Shown one piece after another: positions 51,376-59,414 of a DNA stretch of 64,000 nucleotides; positions within the stretch are counted from its first letter, which is position 1; each line of letters begins with the position of its first letter. Under the pieces are notes generated by a model. It was not told the origin of the DNA. It saw nothing but the letters and a program-made list of their open reading frames with translations, and did not search any database. Both the position numbers and the translations under genes were made by a program. Where the stretch lies: positions 2,826,501-2,890,500 of the forward strand of contig NZ_LT828648.1 of NCBI RefSeq assembly GCF_900169565.1, given 5' to 3'. Origin of the DNA: Nitrospira japonica (lineage in GTDB: Bacteria; Nitrospirota; Nitrospiria; Nitrospirales; Nitrospiraceae).

Positions 51376-51997
51376 TTTTTCGCTCGGACCGATCGACATC
51401 GCAATCGAACCGGGAGAGCTCGTTTTCGTCATCGGGGGAAACGGCAGCGGCAAATCGACCTTCGTCAAAGTCCTCTCCGGACTGTATCCGCCGCTGCAAG
51501 GAGAGGTTCGTCTTGCCGGCCGGCTCGTCACGGATGCCAATCGAGCCTGGTATCGCGATCATTACTCCGTGGTATTCTCGGATTTTTATTTGTTCGACAA
51601 GTTGCTCGGGCTCGACGAATCGTCGATCGAATCCCAGGCACATTCATACCTCGCGCGGCTGCAGATCGACCATAAGGTCACCATCAACGGGCGCGCGTTT
51701 TCCACGACCGAACTCTCGCAAGGGCAACGCAAACGGCTGGCGCTCGTGACCGCCTATCTGGAGAATCGGACGATTTATGTCTTCGATGAATGGGCCGCAG
51801 ACCAGGATCCCGAGTATAAAGAGGTCTTCTATCGGCAGCTGTTGCCGGATTTGCGGGCCCGCGGCAAGAGCGTCATTGTCATCACCCATGACGATCGCTA
51901 TTTCCACCTGGGCGATCGAGTGGTCAAATTGGAAGAAGGCCGCATCGTCGATGCCGATGCGGCCGGACTGCGGGCTCGGCCAGCCGTGGGCTCATAG
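50393..51997 (+). CDS. Cyclic-peptide export-type ABC transporter (SyrD/PvdE-like)
   Basis: The fused membrane-ATPase protein has an N-terminal six-helix domain and an ATPase domain with Walker A IGGNGSGKSTFVK, signature TELSQGQRKRLAL and Walker B VFDEWAADQDPEYK, the form typical of the cyclic-peptide/siderophore exporter family. It probably moves the lipopeptide across the inner membrane. Exporter-like sequence begins in this frame at about 50342 (RFIYFLIQRSRSILL), but no start codon stands there. The ATG at 50393 would cut into the first helix, and the open frame goes back to a TTG at 50159 inside the thioesterase. A +1 shift near the CCCC at 50342 would join it to the synthetase. Confidence 0.8.
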   Translation: MVGVGVLSGLCSAAVLALINRVLQHRQDEGAILAAGFVGVVIGKLLTQIASQLMLTRFSQDMTLEISLTLCDKILKAPFHRIEAQGPSNILVTLSDDVSMLAWSIQCLPNLAMNGAIVAGCGLYLAWLSLPTFLLVVTATLLGAWGYRWLHMMAFATIYSSREARSQLFRQFRSLTEGIKELMMHRRRRKEFLDVELYAAANRYRVSSIEASRQYTFAEAWSQLAFYAMIGVILFVFPRLFSLSSESLIGYVVVLLYMMAPIWGIIGVLPTLEKGQVAFDNIQRLGVSLDEWVKTDVVDAAEEPQTGPVVELKGVVFTYASDVRREHNFSLGPIDIAIEPGELVFVIGGNGSGKSTFVKVLSGLYPPLQGEVRLAGRLVTDANRAWYRDHYSVVFSDFYLFDKLLGLDESSIESQAHSYLARLQIDHKVTINGRAFSTTELSQGQRKRLALVTAYLENRTIYVFDEWAADQDPEYKEVFYRQLLPDLRARGKSVIVITHDDRYFHLGDRVVKLEEGRIVDADAAGLRARPAVGS

Positions 51998-52000
51998 GCC

Positions 52001-52777
52001 ATGAACGGGTATCAGCCTGTCCCTTTTCCGGCGATTCCCCTCACATCCCCCAGCCGTCTTCTCGACATGCTCGGAGGCAGTCTGGAACTCGAAGACGGCG
52101 CCATTCATGTGTGGCAATGCAGTCTGGACGAAGCGGATCCATGTCATGATCGCCTCTCCGCCTATCTGGATGCTGAAGAACGATCGCGCGCCTCACGTTT
52201 TGTTCACGAGAGGGACAGACGACGATTCGTCTTGGCCCATGGGTGCCTGAGAGTCCTGCTCGCCCGATATGCCGGCCCGTCGCCGGCCGCGTTGTCATTC
52301 GGACGGTCGCGGGAAGGCAAACCGGTTCTGGCACGTGAGGCCGGCCCCGCCGCCATTGCGTTCAATCTGTCCCATTCGCATGGCCGGATGCTCCTGGCGG
52401 TTTCCAGGCATCGAGAAGTCGGGGCGGATCTGGAACTGATGCGCGAGGACGTCGAGGCACTCAAGCTGGCCGAGCGGTTCTACACGCGGAATGAATATGC
52501 GGCGCTGACGGCGCAGCCGTCGGCTCAACATACGCTCTGCTTCTTTCAATACTGGGTGGCGAAGGAAGCCGTTCTGAAGGGGCAGGGGAAAGGCATCCCT
52601 TCCTTGGGCGAATGCGAAATCGACCTGGGCAGCCAGGAGCGGCAGATCGAGGTTCGTATTCTTCCCGGATCGAACATGGACAAGGGATGGTATGTCCAGT
52701 GGTTGTCATGCGGACTCGGATGGTCTGCTGCCGTGGCGTTCTATGGAACGGCGGTCCTGCGAGGGATGCCGGAATAA
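52001..52777 (+). CDS. Sfp-type 4'-phosphopantetheinyl transferase
   Basis: The 258-residue protein has the two-lobe Sfp layout with RRRFVLAHGCLRVLLA, GKPVL, FNLSHSHG, the Mg-binding VGADLELM (D and E) and FFQYWVAKEAVLKGQGKGI. It transfers phosphopantetheine from coenzyme A to the serines of carrier domains. It starts 3 bases after the exporter stop, so it is the third gene of the locus and would activate the three carrier domains of the synthetase. Confidence 0.92.
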   Translation: MNGYQPVPFPAIPLTSPSRLLDMLGGSLELEDGAIHVWQCSLDEADPCHDRLSAYLDAEERSRASRFVHERDRRRFVLAHGCLRVLLARYAGPSPAALSFGRSREGKPVLAREAGPAAIAFNLSHSHGRMLLAVSRHREVGADLELMREDVEALKLAERFYTRNEYAALTAQPSAQHTLCFFQYWVAKEAVLKGQGKGIPSLGECEIDLGSQERQIEVRILPGSNMDKGWYVQWLSCGLGWSAAVAFYGTAVLRGMPE

Positions 52778-52812
52778 CGGAGTCACATCCCGGCTCATTG
52801 TCCTCCTGCCGC

Positions 52813-53286
52813 TCATCCTTCGCTGCGCAATCCTCGAAAAAAATCTTTGAGAAGGGCTTGGCTGTCCTGTTCGAGGACGCAGCCGGTTACTGTTACCTGA
52901 TGATTGAGGCGGGAGTTTCTGGAGAAATCGAGGACGGATCCGCAGGCACCGGCCTTGGCATCTCGGGCACCGAAGACCAGCCGCGGAATTCTGGCGAGGA
53001 TGACGGCACCCAGGCACATCGGGCAGGGCTCGACCGTCACGTACAGGGTCGTGTCCAGCAGTCGCCACGTCCCGCACCGTTTGGCGGCCTCCCGAATGGC
53101 GATCAACTCCGCATGTGCGGTCGGATCCTGCCACGTTTCACGGAAGTTGTGGGAGGAAGCAATCACTTCGGACCCCTGCACCAGCACTGCGGCGATCGGA
53201 ACTTCTCCGATGGCTGTCGCCTGGGCGGCGAGGGCCAGCGCCGTCCTCATAAAATACGTGTCTTGATCGACCGATGAGTCCGACAT
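52813..53286 (-). CDS. tadA: tRNA-specific adenosine deaminase
   Basis: The 157-residue protein has the cytidine-deaminase fold with the zinc motif THAELIAIREA (His, Glu) and VEPCPMCLGAVI (two Cys), and the FGARDAKAGACGS loop of TadA. It deaminates A34 of tRNA-Arg to inosine. The longer open frame (to 53352) adds 22 residues without support; the start at 53286 gives family length. Confidence 0.93.
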   Translation of the reverse strand: MSDSSVDQDTYFMRTALALAAQATAIGEVPIAAVLVQGSEVIASSHNFRETWQDPTAHAELIAIREAAKRCGTWRLLDTTLYVTVEPCPMCLGAVILARIPRLVFGARDAKAGACGSVLDFSRNSRLNHQVTVTGCVLEQDSQALLKDFFRGLRSEG

Positions 53287-53370
53287 GGTCCGGCAGGCCA
53301 GGGGTAAAACCGTTTTACGGCCGGTTGTAACGGGGTTCGCCGTGAGCGTCAAGAGGAGGGTCGGATGAGA

Positions 53371-54390
53371 TCAGGACTGACTGACCAGATACAGGGCCCC
53401 GGTCGGCTGGGGGCGGCCGCCCGGCGGCTCTAAACTGACCGCGAACTTCTTGGTCCGTTCGAAATCAGGAAGACGTTTGACCATGAGATGCGCAGTCTCT
53501 CCTGAGTCCATATGGAAGGTACCGATACTCTTGGGCCGCTGGTCGATTGCCCATAGCTGATACATCGTGCCGTTGACGCATTCCGGAAGGTTGACGGCGT
53601 ACAGCCATATTTTTTGCGTTTTGGCGTCATAAAGAAGAAGACCTGACGCGTTCTTGGCCATCTCCGATCCATTCAACGATACGACCCGGATGCTTGGCTG
53701 TCTGAGCAGCGCCGCCAATTCGTCCTGCGGAGTTTTTCCCCGGGCGCCCGCGGCCGACCGTGACGTGAGCTGCTGTTCCAAGCCTTCGAGTTCGGTCTCC
53801 CGTTCGATCAGTTGCTCCTTCAACTCCGCAATGTCATGCCCGCGTCGCTCGCCGTCGCGCTCCAGTATGGCGACGGTACGGTCACGATCCGCGACGACGC
53901 GTTGCAGACCCACGAGCTTGGTCGTTTGCTCCTGCAAGGCGGTTTCCAATTGCTCGATCTTTGCGCCATCGGAAGACAGGCGAGTCGTGAAGGACCATCC
54001 CAAATAGCCTGCAACCGTCACGAGCAGCACCGCGGCGATGCCGAGCGCCCACGGCAGGGAGACCGACCGGGCCGGCGTAATGGGCGGGAAGAGGTGATTC
54101 ATCCATTCACCCGGCTCGAGACTCGGCTTGGGTTCGTCCTTCTGTCCGTTCTCCAGGGCTGCGGCGACGGGATTTCGCGAAGCCATGATTTGCGCCTTGA
54201 GGTTGCGCGCCGGTGAAGTCTGGGCCAGGCCGAGCGGCAGCATGGCGGCAACGGCCTGATATTCCTTCAACGCATGGTGGCAGGAGGTGCAGCCCGAAAG
54301 GAGGTGGGCCTCCAGTGCCTGGCGCTCGGCGCGATCCAACACTCCGGTGGCATACAGTGGGACGGCGTCTTCGATTTCTTCATGCGTCAT
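53371..54390 (-). CDS. RskA-type anti-sigma factor
   Basis: The 339-residue protein has an N-terminal zinc-finger anti-sigma domain (EAHLLSGCTSCHHAL, His-x3-Cys-x2-Cys), one membrane helix (LPWALGIAAVLLVTVAGYLGW, about residue 113-133), a coiled coil (residues 140-205) and a C-terminal RskA domain (GLLLYDAKTQKIWLYAVNLPEC, TMYQLWAIDQRPKSIGTF, SLEPPGG). It would hold the sigma factor encoded just upstream at the membrane until a signal in the periplasm. The ATGA overlap (54387-54390) couples it to the sigma gene. Confidence 0.9.
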   Translation of the reverse strand: MTHEEIEDAVPLYATGVLDRAERQALEAHLLSGCTSCHHALKEYQAVAAMLPLGLAQTSPARNLKAQIMASRNPVAAALENGQKDEPKPSLEPGEWMNHLFPPITPARSVSLPWALGIAAVLLVTVAGYLGWSFTTRLSSDGAKIEQLETALQEQTTKLVGLQRVVADRDRTVAILERDGERRGHDIAELKEQLIERETELEGLEQQLTSRSAAGARGKTPQDELAALLRQPSIRVVSLNGSEMAKNASGLLLYDAKTQKIWLYAVNLPECVNGTMYQLWAIDQRPKSIGTFHMDSGETAHLMVKRLPDFERTKKFAVSLEPPGGRPQPTGALYLVSQS

Positions 54391-54989
54391 TCGTACTCAC
54401 CCTGATCCCAGCAATGGCGGAGCGTATCACGCAATTTGGACATGCCCAGCTTGATGCGTGTTTTGACCGTTCCAAGCGGTTGATTCAGACGTGCGGCAAT
54501 TTCCATGTGTGAGAGACCTTCGTAGTACGCCAGTTCGATGGCCTGCTGTTGAGCGGCGGGCAGGCTCGCCATGGCCGTGCCGACGGCGAGCCGCAATTCC
54601 TGATCGGCTTGAGTTTCGAAAGGGCTGGGGCTCATATCCCGGATCTGTGCCGCCGCGTCCCGTTCCAGCGAGTCCGTTGTCTGGTAACCCCGCGCCGACC
54701 GTGCGCGCAAACGATCGATGGCGCGGCTTCGGGTGAGCGTGATCAACCACGCCACCGGGGTGCCTCGCCCGACATCGTAGCGAGCCACTTTTCTCCATAC
54801 CTCCAAGTAGACGTCCTGAAGGACCTCCTCGGCCTCCTCGCGGTTGCCCAGGATCCGGATCGCCAGAGTATAGAGCAGGGTGCATGACAGATCGTACAGT
54901 TCACTGAATGCTTGCTGGTCCCCTTTGACGATGCGGGCGAACAACGCCGGGTCGATCGTCGAAGTGGCGCGTCGAGTGGGTGTATCCAT
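54387..54989 (-). CDS. ECF-type RNA polymerase sigma factor (SigK-like)
   Basis: The 200-residue protein has sigma region 2 (FSELYDLSCTLLYTLAIRIL, EEAEEVLQDVYLEVWRKV) and region 4 with a helix-turn-helix (YYEGLSHMEIAARLNQPLGT). The order sigma then RskA-type anti-sigma matches the SigK/RskA group, often tied to envelope or oxidative stress. I chose the ATG at 54989; the frame is open upstream to a TTG at 55040. Its promoter region at 55041-55120 contains TGCTATAGT on the minus strand. Confidence 0.92.
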   Translation of the reverse strand: MDTPTRRATSTIDPALFARIVKGDQQAFSELYDLSCTLLYTLAIRILGNREEAEEVLQDVYLEVWRKVARYDVGRGTPVAWLITLTRSRAIDRLRARSARGYQTTDSLERDAAAQIRDMSPSPFETQADQELRLAVGTAMASLPAAQQQAIELAYYEGLSHMEIAARLNQPLGTVKTRIKLGMSKLRDTLRHCWDQGEYE

Positions 54990-55120
54990 ACGGTGCGAGT
55001 CAGGCAGTAGGCCGGAGATGACATCACCTCTCGCCCGCAACCACTATAGCATCTACGAGTGGATTGGCAAAAAAGATCTCTATTTAAGTAGACGAGAACG
55101 TTGGCGAAACGTGCGGACCG

Positions 55121-56209
55121 TCAGTGAGATTCGAAATAGCGGGCGAGATGACCGGCGGCATCGGCTGCGCCTGTGAAGGACGGCACGGCCTGCGTGATGC
55201 GTTGGCGCTCGACGGCTTCAAAGGCCGGCGGCCATTTTCCGATCTGGAAATCCTCCTTCGACAGTTCGGATGAGCGGCTGTACTGCTCGAGAAACGTCAC
55301 CAACGGTTGTTCATCCGCGAAGATGTACCGTCGAACGTACACCACCGGGACGCGGGCTGCGACGGCTTCTACCACGGTGCCGTAGCCCGGTTTCGTCATG
55401 ATCACGTCGGCGGACGGAATCATCGATCGGAAATGATACGGCAGAGAGCCGAGGGAGGTAATCCGGGATGACCGTCGGGTGATCGGGCCGTCGACAATGA
55501 AATGGTAGCCGCCCATGTTTTCCATGGCCTCCCATGGAAGAGACGTCAACGGAACGCCTCCGAAGCCGACCAGCACCAGCCGCTCATCGTCGAGGAGTTC
55601 CAACCGTTTCCGGAGTTGGTCACGCACCGGAACGGCCAGTTCAGCAATGGCGCCGATATTGGTCACGTGGCGGATGGGAGACAGCGGTAAGCCGGGGGCG
55701 ATACGGAGAGCGGAGTTGGCTACGGCATAATGTCCGCCGATCTCCGACAGGATGTCATGCTGATCCGGCCTGGTTCCGTCCACGAAGGGGGTCAGGATGT
55801 CATGCCAGGTGAGATTGGCCAGGCAAACGGTCGGCACCCCGGCTTCCACTCCGGCGCGGACTGCCAAATACGGGGTATCCGCCACGATGACGCGGGGGCC
55901 GGCAGACCGGATCGCGGCCACTTCCTGCTCCAGACGCTGCGACCACTCTGCATGAAATCTGGCATGAGCTTCCCACGTGGCGGCGACGTCGATCTGCATG
56001 GGACCCTGTTGGATGCAGCCGATATCCTGTTGAACCGGCTGCAACGTCCAGGGGAGCCTCAAACGATCGGCAAAGAACGAGGCCGGTACCAGTGTCCGTA
56101 GAATGACGGTGAGATCGGGAATGAGGGTGCCCAACGCATTCAGCACGGGGACGACTTGGGCGGCATGACCGTACCCGTGCCCTGAAATCGCTGCCCAGAT
56201 TACCGGCAT
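55121..56209 (-). CDS. GT-B fold glycosyltransferase-like protein
   Basis: The 362-residue protein starts with WAAISGHGYGHAAQVVPVL, the Gly-His-Gly-x-Gly-His loop of MurG-like and related GT-B enzymes, and has a C-terminal sugar-nucleotide site-like MTKPGYGTVVEAVAARVPVV. The same pattern occurs in the N-terminal half of L-arabinokinases. Donor and acceptor are unknown. The genes at 56294 and 56510 precede it on the same strand with gaps of 84 and 15 bases, so a short operon is likely. Confidence 0.72.
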   Translation of the reverse strand: MPVIWAAISGHGYGHAAQVVPVLNALGTLIPDLTVILRTLVPASFFADRLRLPWTLQPVQQDIGCIQQGPMQIDVAATWEAHARFHAEWSQRLEQEVAAIRSAGPRVIVADTPYLAVRAGVEAGVPTVCLANLTWHDILTPFVDGTRPDQHDILSEIGGHYAVANSALRIAPGLPLSPIRHVTNIGAIAELAVPVRDQLRKRLELLDDERLVLVGFGGVPLTSLPWEAMENMGGYHFIVDGPITRRSSRITSLGSLPYHFRSMIPSADVIMTKPGYGTVVEAVAARVPVVYVRRYIFADEQPLVTFLEQYSRSSELSKEDFQIGKWPPAFEAVERQRITQAVPSFTGAADAAGHLARYFESH

Positions 56210-56293
56210 GAGGGTGTCGGATGGAGTCTCAAGGCTGACGGGAAAAATAGAAAGCTGAACGTCAGACGTGACGGCATCGAAGGATGCGGGCGC

Positions 56294-56494
56294 TCAACTG
56301 TTGGAGTAATCCGATTCAAGGGGCGCGATGTTGTATTCCAGCTCGAGGTCGAATTCCTCGACCAACTGGTTGAACGCCTTGGCCCCCATGTCCGATCGTA
56401 CCTCGTTCATGACCAGGTCAAGGACAGGAGCCGCGTGTTGGCCGTACTGTGTCACCGCCGATTCGATCCGTTTCCTGGCGTCGTCGAGCGTCAT
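56294..56494 (-). CDS. Small acidic hypothetical protein (66 aa)
   Basis: The protein MTLDDARKRIESAVTQYGQH... is largely helical, has a net negative charge and no cysteine. It looks like a small soluble helical domain, with no family recognised. It lies 15 bases after the TPR gene; GAGAGGACTT stands before its ATG. Confidence 0.6.
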   Translation of the reverse strand: MTLDDARKRIESAVTQYGQHAAPVLDLVMNEVRSDMGAKAFNQLVEEFDLELEYNIAPLESDYSNS

Positions 56495-56509
56495 AATCTC
56501 GAAGTCCTC

Positions 56510-56827
56510 TCAAGGCAACGTTCGAAGCAAGGCCTGCATCTCGGGAACGAGATCCACGCCGCCGTTGGATCGTCCGGAGAGCGCCGCGTCGATTCCAGCC
56601 CTTAAAGCCGATTTGGCTTCGTCGGACTTATTCAGCCCGATCAGCGCCCGTCCGAGCGCAAAGTGTGACGCAACATGGACCGGATCCAATTGCACGGCCA
56701 CCTTCAGATGTGTCGCGGCTTCTTCGTAACTGCCTTTTTCTTGAAGAATTTTGTTGCCCAATCCGTATCGGCCCAGAAACCCATTGGGATTCTTGGCCAC
56801 CATTTGGCGGAATGCTTCGATGTCCAT
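56510..56827 (-). CDS. Small TPR-repeat protein
   Basis: The 105-residue protein has two tetratricopeptide repeats (FLGRYGLGNKILQEKGSYEEA and VASHFALGRALIGLNKSDEA), a fold that mediates protein contacts. I prefer the ATG at 56827, preceded by GGAGA at 8 bases, over the ATG at 56866. The function is unknown. It is probably in one unit with 56294 and the glycosyltransferase. Confidence 0.7.
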   Translation of the reverse strand: MDIEAFRQMVAKNPNGFLGRYGLGNKILQEKGSYEEAATHLKVAVQLDPVHVASHFALGRALIGLNKSDEAKSALRAGIDAALSGRSNGGVDLVPEMQALLRTLP

Positions 56828-57012
56828 GCCTGAGGTCTCCGGGAATTCTCCGTCTCGGCGCATCATACCATCGTCGCCGAGCCGCAGCTAGTACCGACAT
56901 TCCGTTGCGGGCGGAAGCGGGGAGTTCGCTGAAATTAGCAGTGCGTGGACATTGCGTGGTGACCGGAGAAATGAAGTCGCGTCTGAGGCCACGGACGCCA
57001 TCAGCATGCTCT

Positions 57013-57100
57013 GCAGGCTGTCCAGAAAGGCCGTCCAGCAAGGCCGAAGCGAGTGAGAGGCGATGCGAAAACGCGGCTGGAGGATTTGCCGACAGCCTGC
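57013..57100. repeat. Hairpin-forming intergenic element, possible dispersed repeat
   Basis: Perfect 10-base inverted arms GCAGGCTGTC (57013-57022) and GACAGCCTGC (57091-57100) enclose GC-rich DNA with doubled AAGGCCG and GTCCAG units. The right arm touches the stop codon of the lipoprotein gene. From memory it resembles a dispersed intergenic repeat in Nitrospira genomes. The rest of the gap from 56828 shows no gene. Confidence 0.5.
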
Positions 57101-57846
57101 TAGCGGCTCGATGGGGTGAAGACTGGCACGACCGGCGCGGAGCCCGAAGGCCTGGGTTTGACGGACACGGACCGGATGGGGTTGTCGGGAAGGGGGGCGC
57201 TGCTGGCGGTGTAGAACGAGCTGTCCTGCACCAGCTGCTCCATGAGCGCGGTCAGGCAAGATTCGGTGACCACGCCCTTGAGTTCATCGATCACCAGCGG
57301 GCTCGCCCCAAAGAGATGATATCGGCTCGTTCCCGCCGACCGTCCTTCGTACCGCTTGATCTGTCCGTCCCATCGCTCGAGTTCGAGCGTCATATGGGAG
57401 GCATAGTCGTACTCCAACGGAATCACAGGTGTGAGGAGGAACATCGACGCTCCGATCACGATGCCTTTCCAGGCTGCGGCGCCCGAATGTGGATCAACGG
57501 CCTCATCGATGACCAGGCGCGCGCGAATGGTTTTGCCCTGCGTGGGTGCACCGACATGTTCGGAAGAGTCCGATCGTGAAAAGAGTCCGATCTCCCGCAA
57601 GGAGCCCAAAAGCCGCCGGTCCGTATCCTGCGAAGGATTCTGCGGGGAGCCATTTCTGATCAATTGGACGCGATCAAGCAGGAGAGGAACCTGTTCCTGT
57701 TGCGTGATCGTCCTTGTCGTGTCGCGACGCTGGAGGGATGCGTCGTCATCAGTCAATTCGATCCAGCGCGAACAAGCTGAGCTGGACAGCAGCAGCAGCG
57801 TCAACAGTGCGGCATGACAGGCTGGTAGATTTCGTAGAGTCTTCAC
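57100..57846 (-). CDS. Putative lipoprotein, hypothetical
   Basis: From the GTG at 57846 the 248-residue protein has a hydrophobic leader (HAALLTLLLLSSSACSRW) with a plausible lipobox before Cys25. The mature part has mixed beta strands and no named domain; the stretch GIVIGASMFLLTPVIPL is hydrophobic. A run of G bases (AGGGGG) lies 6 bases before the GTG. The longer frame from 57909 starts inside the next gene and is rejected. It is 10 bases downstream of the PagL-like gene, so a joint role in the outer membrane is likely. Confidence 0.65.
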   Translation of the reverse strand: MKTLRNLPACHAALLTLLLLSSSACSRWIELTDDDASLQRRDTTRTITQQEQVPLLLDRVQLIRNGSPQNPSQDTDRRLLGSLREIGLFSRSDSSEHVGAPTQGKTIRARLVIDEAVDPHSGAAAWKGIVIGASMFLLTPVIPLEYDYASHMTLELERWDGQIKRYEGRSAGTSRYHLFGASPLVIDELKGVVTESCLTALMEQLVQDSSFYTASSAPLPDNPIRSVSVKPRPSGSAPVVPVFTPSSR

Positions 57847-57856
57847 GCATGACCCC

Positions 57857-58465
57857 CTAGAAATAGAAGGCGAATCCGATGTAGGGAAGGCTGGCATTGA
57901 GACCCACATTGGGGTATCGCGTGCCGGCGTTGGAGATGTGATGAAAACGATAGCCGGCGTTGAGAGCCATCCGCGGCGTCACGAACCAGGACAGGCCGAC
58001 TCCCGCGGTCAGGATGAAGTTGAGGCGGGCTGATTCTTCCGGAACGTACCCGACGAGATCCGTGTAAAACGGTCCTCCGGCGAATTCGACATAGGGACGA
58101 AGCGAATGGTATCCGCTGAAGAGATACTTGATCTTCGGCGTAAAGCCGATGCCGTGGGTCAGCACCGGTTCCTGAAATTGGACATAGACGATTTCCGCCC
58201 CGAGCAGAATCTGGCCCTGGTACCAGCTTTTCCCGATCGGGTCGGTCAGGATCATGCTCCACGAGGGCATGAGGGCCGGGCCCTGTTGTTTCGTCGAGTG
58301 GTCGCTGGTGAGACGGACGGATATCAGATAACCGGCTGAGAAGCCCACCTCCTGCATTCCAAACCGCAGTCCTGAAACAGGTTCTTCGGATCGCGCAAAC
58401 GATGGATGGAATCCCGCCGTCAGCAGGAGGAGCAACACAATGATGCCCGGTCGCAGTCGTGTCAT
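57857..58465 (-). CDS. Lipid A 3-O-deacylase PagL-like (acyloxyacyl hydrolase family)
   Basis: The 202-residue protein has a signal peptide (GIIVLLLLLTAGFHPSFA) and an eight-stranded-barrel pattern of amphipathic strands ending in Phe (GFAFYF). The PagL motif FHHISNAGTRYPNVGLN carries the catalytic His and Ser; the position of the third catalytic residue of the Pseudomonas enzyme (Glu) is Asn here. Members trim the 3-position acyl chain of lipid A in the outer membrane. This supports a Gram-negative cell. Confidence 0.82.
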   Translation of the reverse strand: MTRLRPGIIVLLLLLTAGFHPSFARSEEPVSGLRFGMQEVGFSAGYLISVRLTSDHSTKQQGPALMPSWSMILTDPIGKSWYQGQILLGAEIVYVQFQEPVLTHGIGFTPKIKYLFSGYHSLRPYVEFAGGPFYTDLVGYVPEESARLNFILTAGVGLSWFVTPRMALNAGYRFHHISNAGTRYPNVGLNASLPYIGFAFYF

Positions 58466-58624
58466 TCAGCATCTCGGCCCTGTGTCGGCAGGGAAATTAT
58501 CCAGCGTGGATTGCACCGTGAGCAGTGAGGCCTACAGTAACAAAGAATTTCGGGAAGTCCAGAAAGTGAAAGAAACCCGCAGTGAAAATCCCGAAGGGGA
58601 GAAAAGGGGGAAGGGAGAAAAGTT

Positions 58625-59386
58625 TTACGACGGTTTCAATTGCATCAGGCGGCGAACGTCGTTCGCTTCGTCCGGAAGATGGTAGCGGCGATCGATGGAG
58701 ATCACACGCTCGAGGCAACGGCGTGCCGAGACGAGGTCGCCTCGCTGCTCGTACACCGAAGCGAGCAGACGGACCACGGCGGCTTCGGCCGGTTCGTGAC
58801 CGAGGCGGACGTAGTGCTCGGATGCGTTGTTCAGGCAACGTTCCGCGCCGGTCAACTCGCCGCGCTGAAGGTAGGTCTTGCCCATCTGGCTGTACGTCAC
58901 GGCGAGCCCTTCCTCGTTGCCCACAATGCGATGCTGGTCAAGGGCCAGATGGAACGACGCGTCGGCTTGGTCCCATTGTTGCTCCCGGGCGTCCTGCAGC
59001 GCGAGGTTATTGTAGAGAATGCCTAATGCCCGATGGTCATTCAACTCCACCAGCATGTCGAGGGCTTCCAGGTAATAGGGGCGGGATTTCTCCGGATGCT
59101 CCGTGCCGGCGTGCAAGTTTCCGAGGTTGACCAGCGTATGCGCGATCGCGTGCGCGTCGCGCTCTTCGCGCTGGATGACGAGCACTTCCCGATAGCATTC
59201 TTCTGCCCGAGTCAGGTCGTTGAGCAGCGCGCAGGTATTGCCGAGATTGCCGAGCGAATCCGACAATCCCCGGCGGTTTCCGCTGCGGCGGTCATCGTCC
59301 GCCGCGACCTCCCACGCTTCGCGGGCATGAAGGAGATCTCCGCGATGAAGAAAAATACGAGCCCTGTGTTTGTGATCGTCAGCCAT
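58625..59386 (-). CDS. Tetratricopeptide-repeat protein
   Basis: The 253-residue protein is almost entirely TPR repeats, with units such as SLGNLGNTCALLNDLTRAEE, TLVNLGNLHAGTEHPEKSRP, LYNNLALQDAREQQWDQADA, TYSQMGKTYLQRGELTGAE and LLASVYEQRGDLVSARRC. No signal peptide or other domain is present, so it is probably a cytoplasmic scaffold. It follows the gene at 59415 by 28 bases and is read in the same direction. Confidence 0.75.
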   Translation of the reverse strand: MADDHKHRARIFLHRGDLLHAREAWEVAADDDRRSGNRRGLSDSLGNLGNTCALLNDLTRAEECYREVLVIQREERDAHAIAHTLVNLGNLHAGTEHPEKSRPYYLEALDMLVELNDHRALGILYNNLALQDAREQQWDQADASFHLALDQHRIVGNEEGLAVTYSQMGKTYLQRGELTGAERCLNNASEHYVRLGHEPAEAAVVRLLASVYEQRGDLVSARRCLERVISIDRRYHLPDEANDVRRLMQLKPS

Positions 59387-59414
59387 GGTAGAGGCGGGAA
59401 CGACCGTAAGGGAA

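Noticed and set aside
56665-57579. 304-codon plus-strand frame over the TPR and lipoprotein genes
   Set aside because: It crosses two better-supported minus-strand genes and a repeat, and its translation shows no domain.
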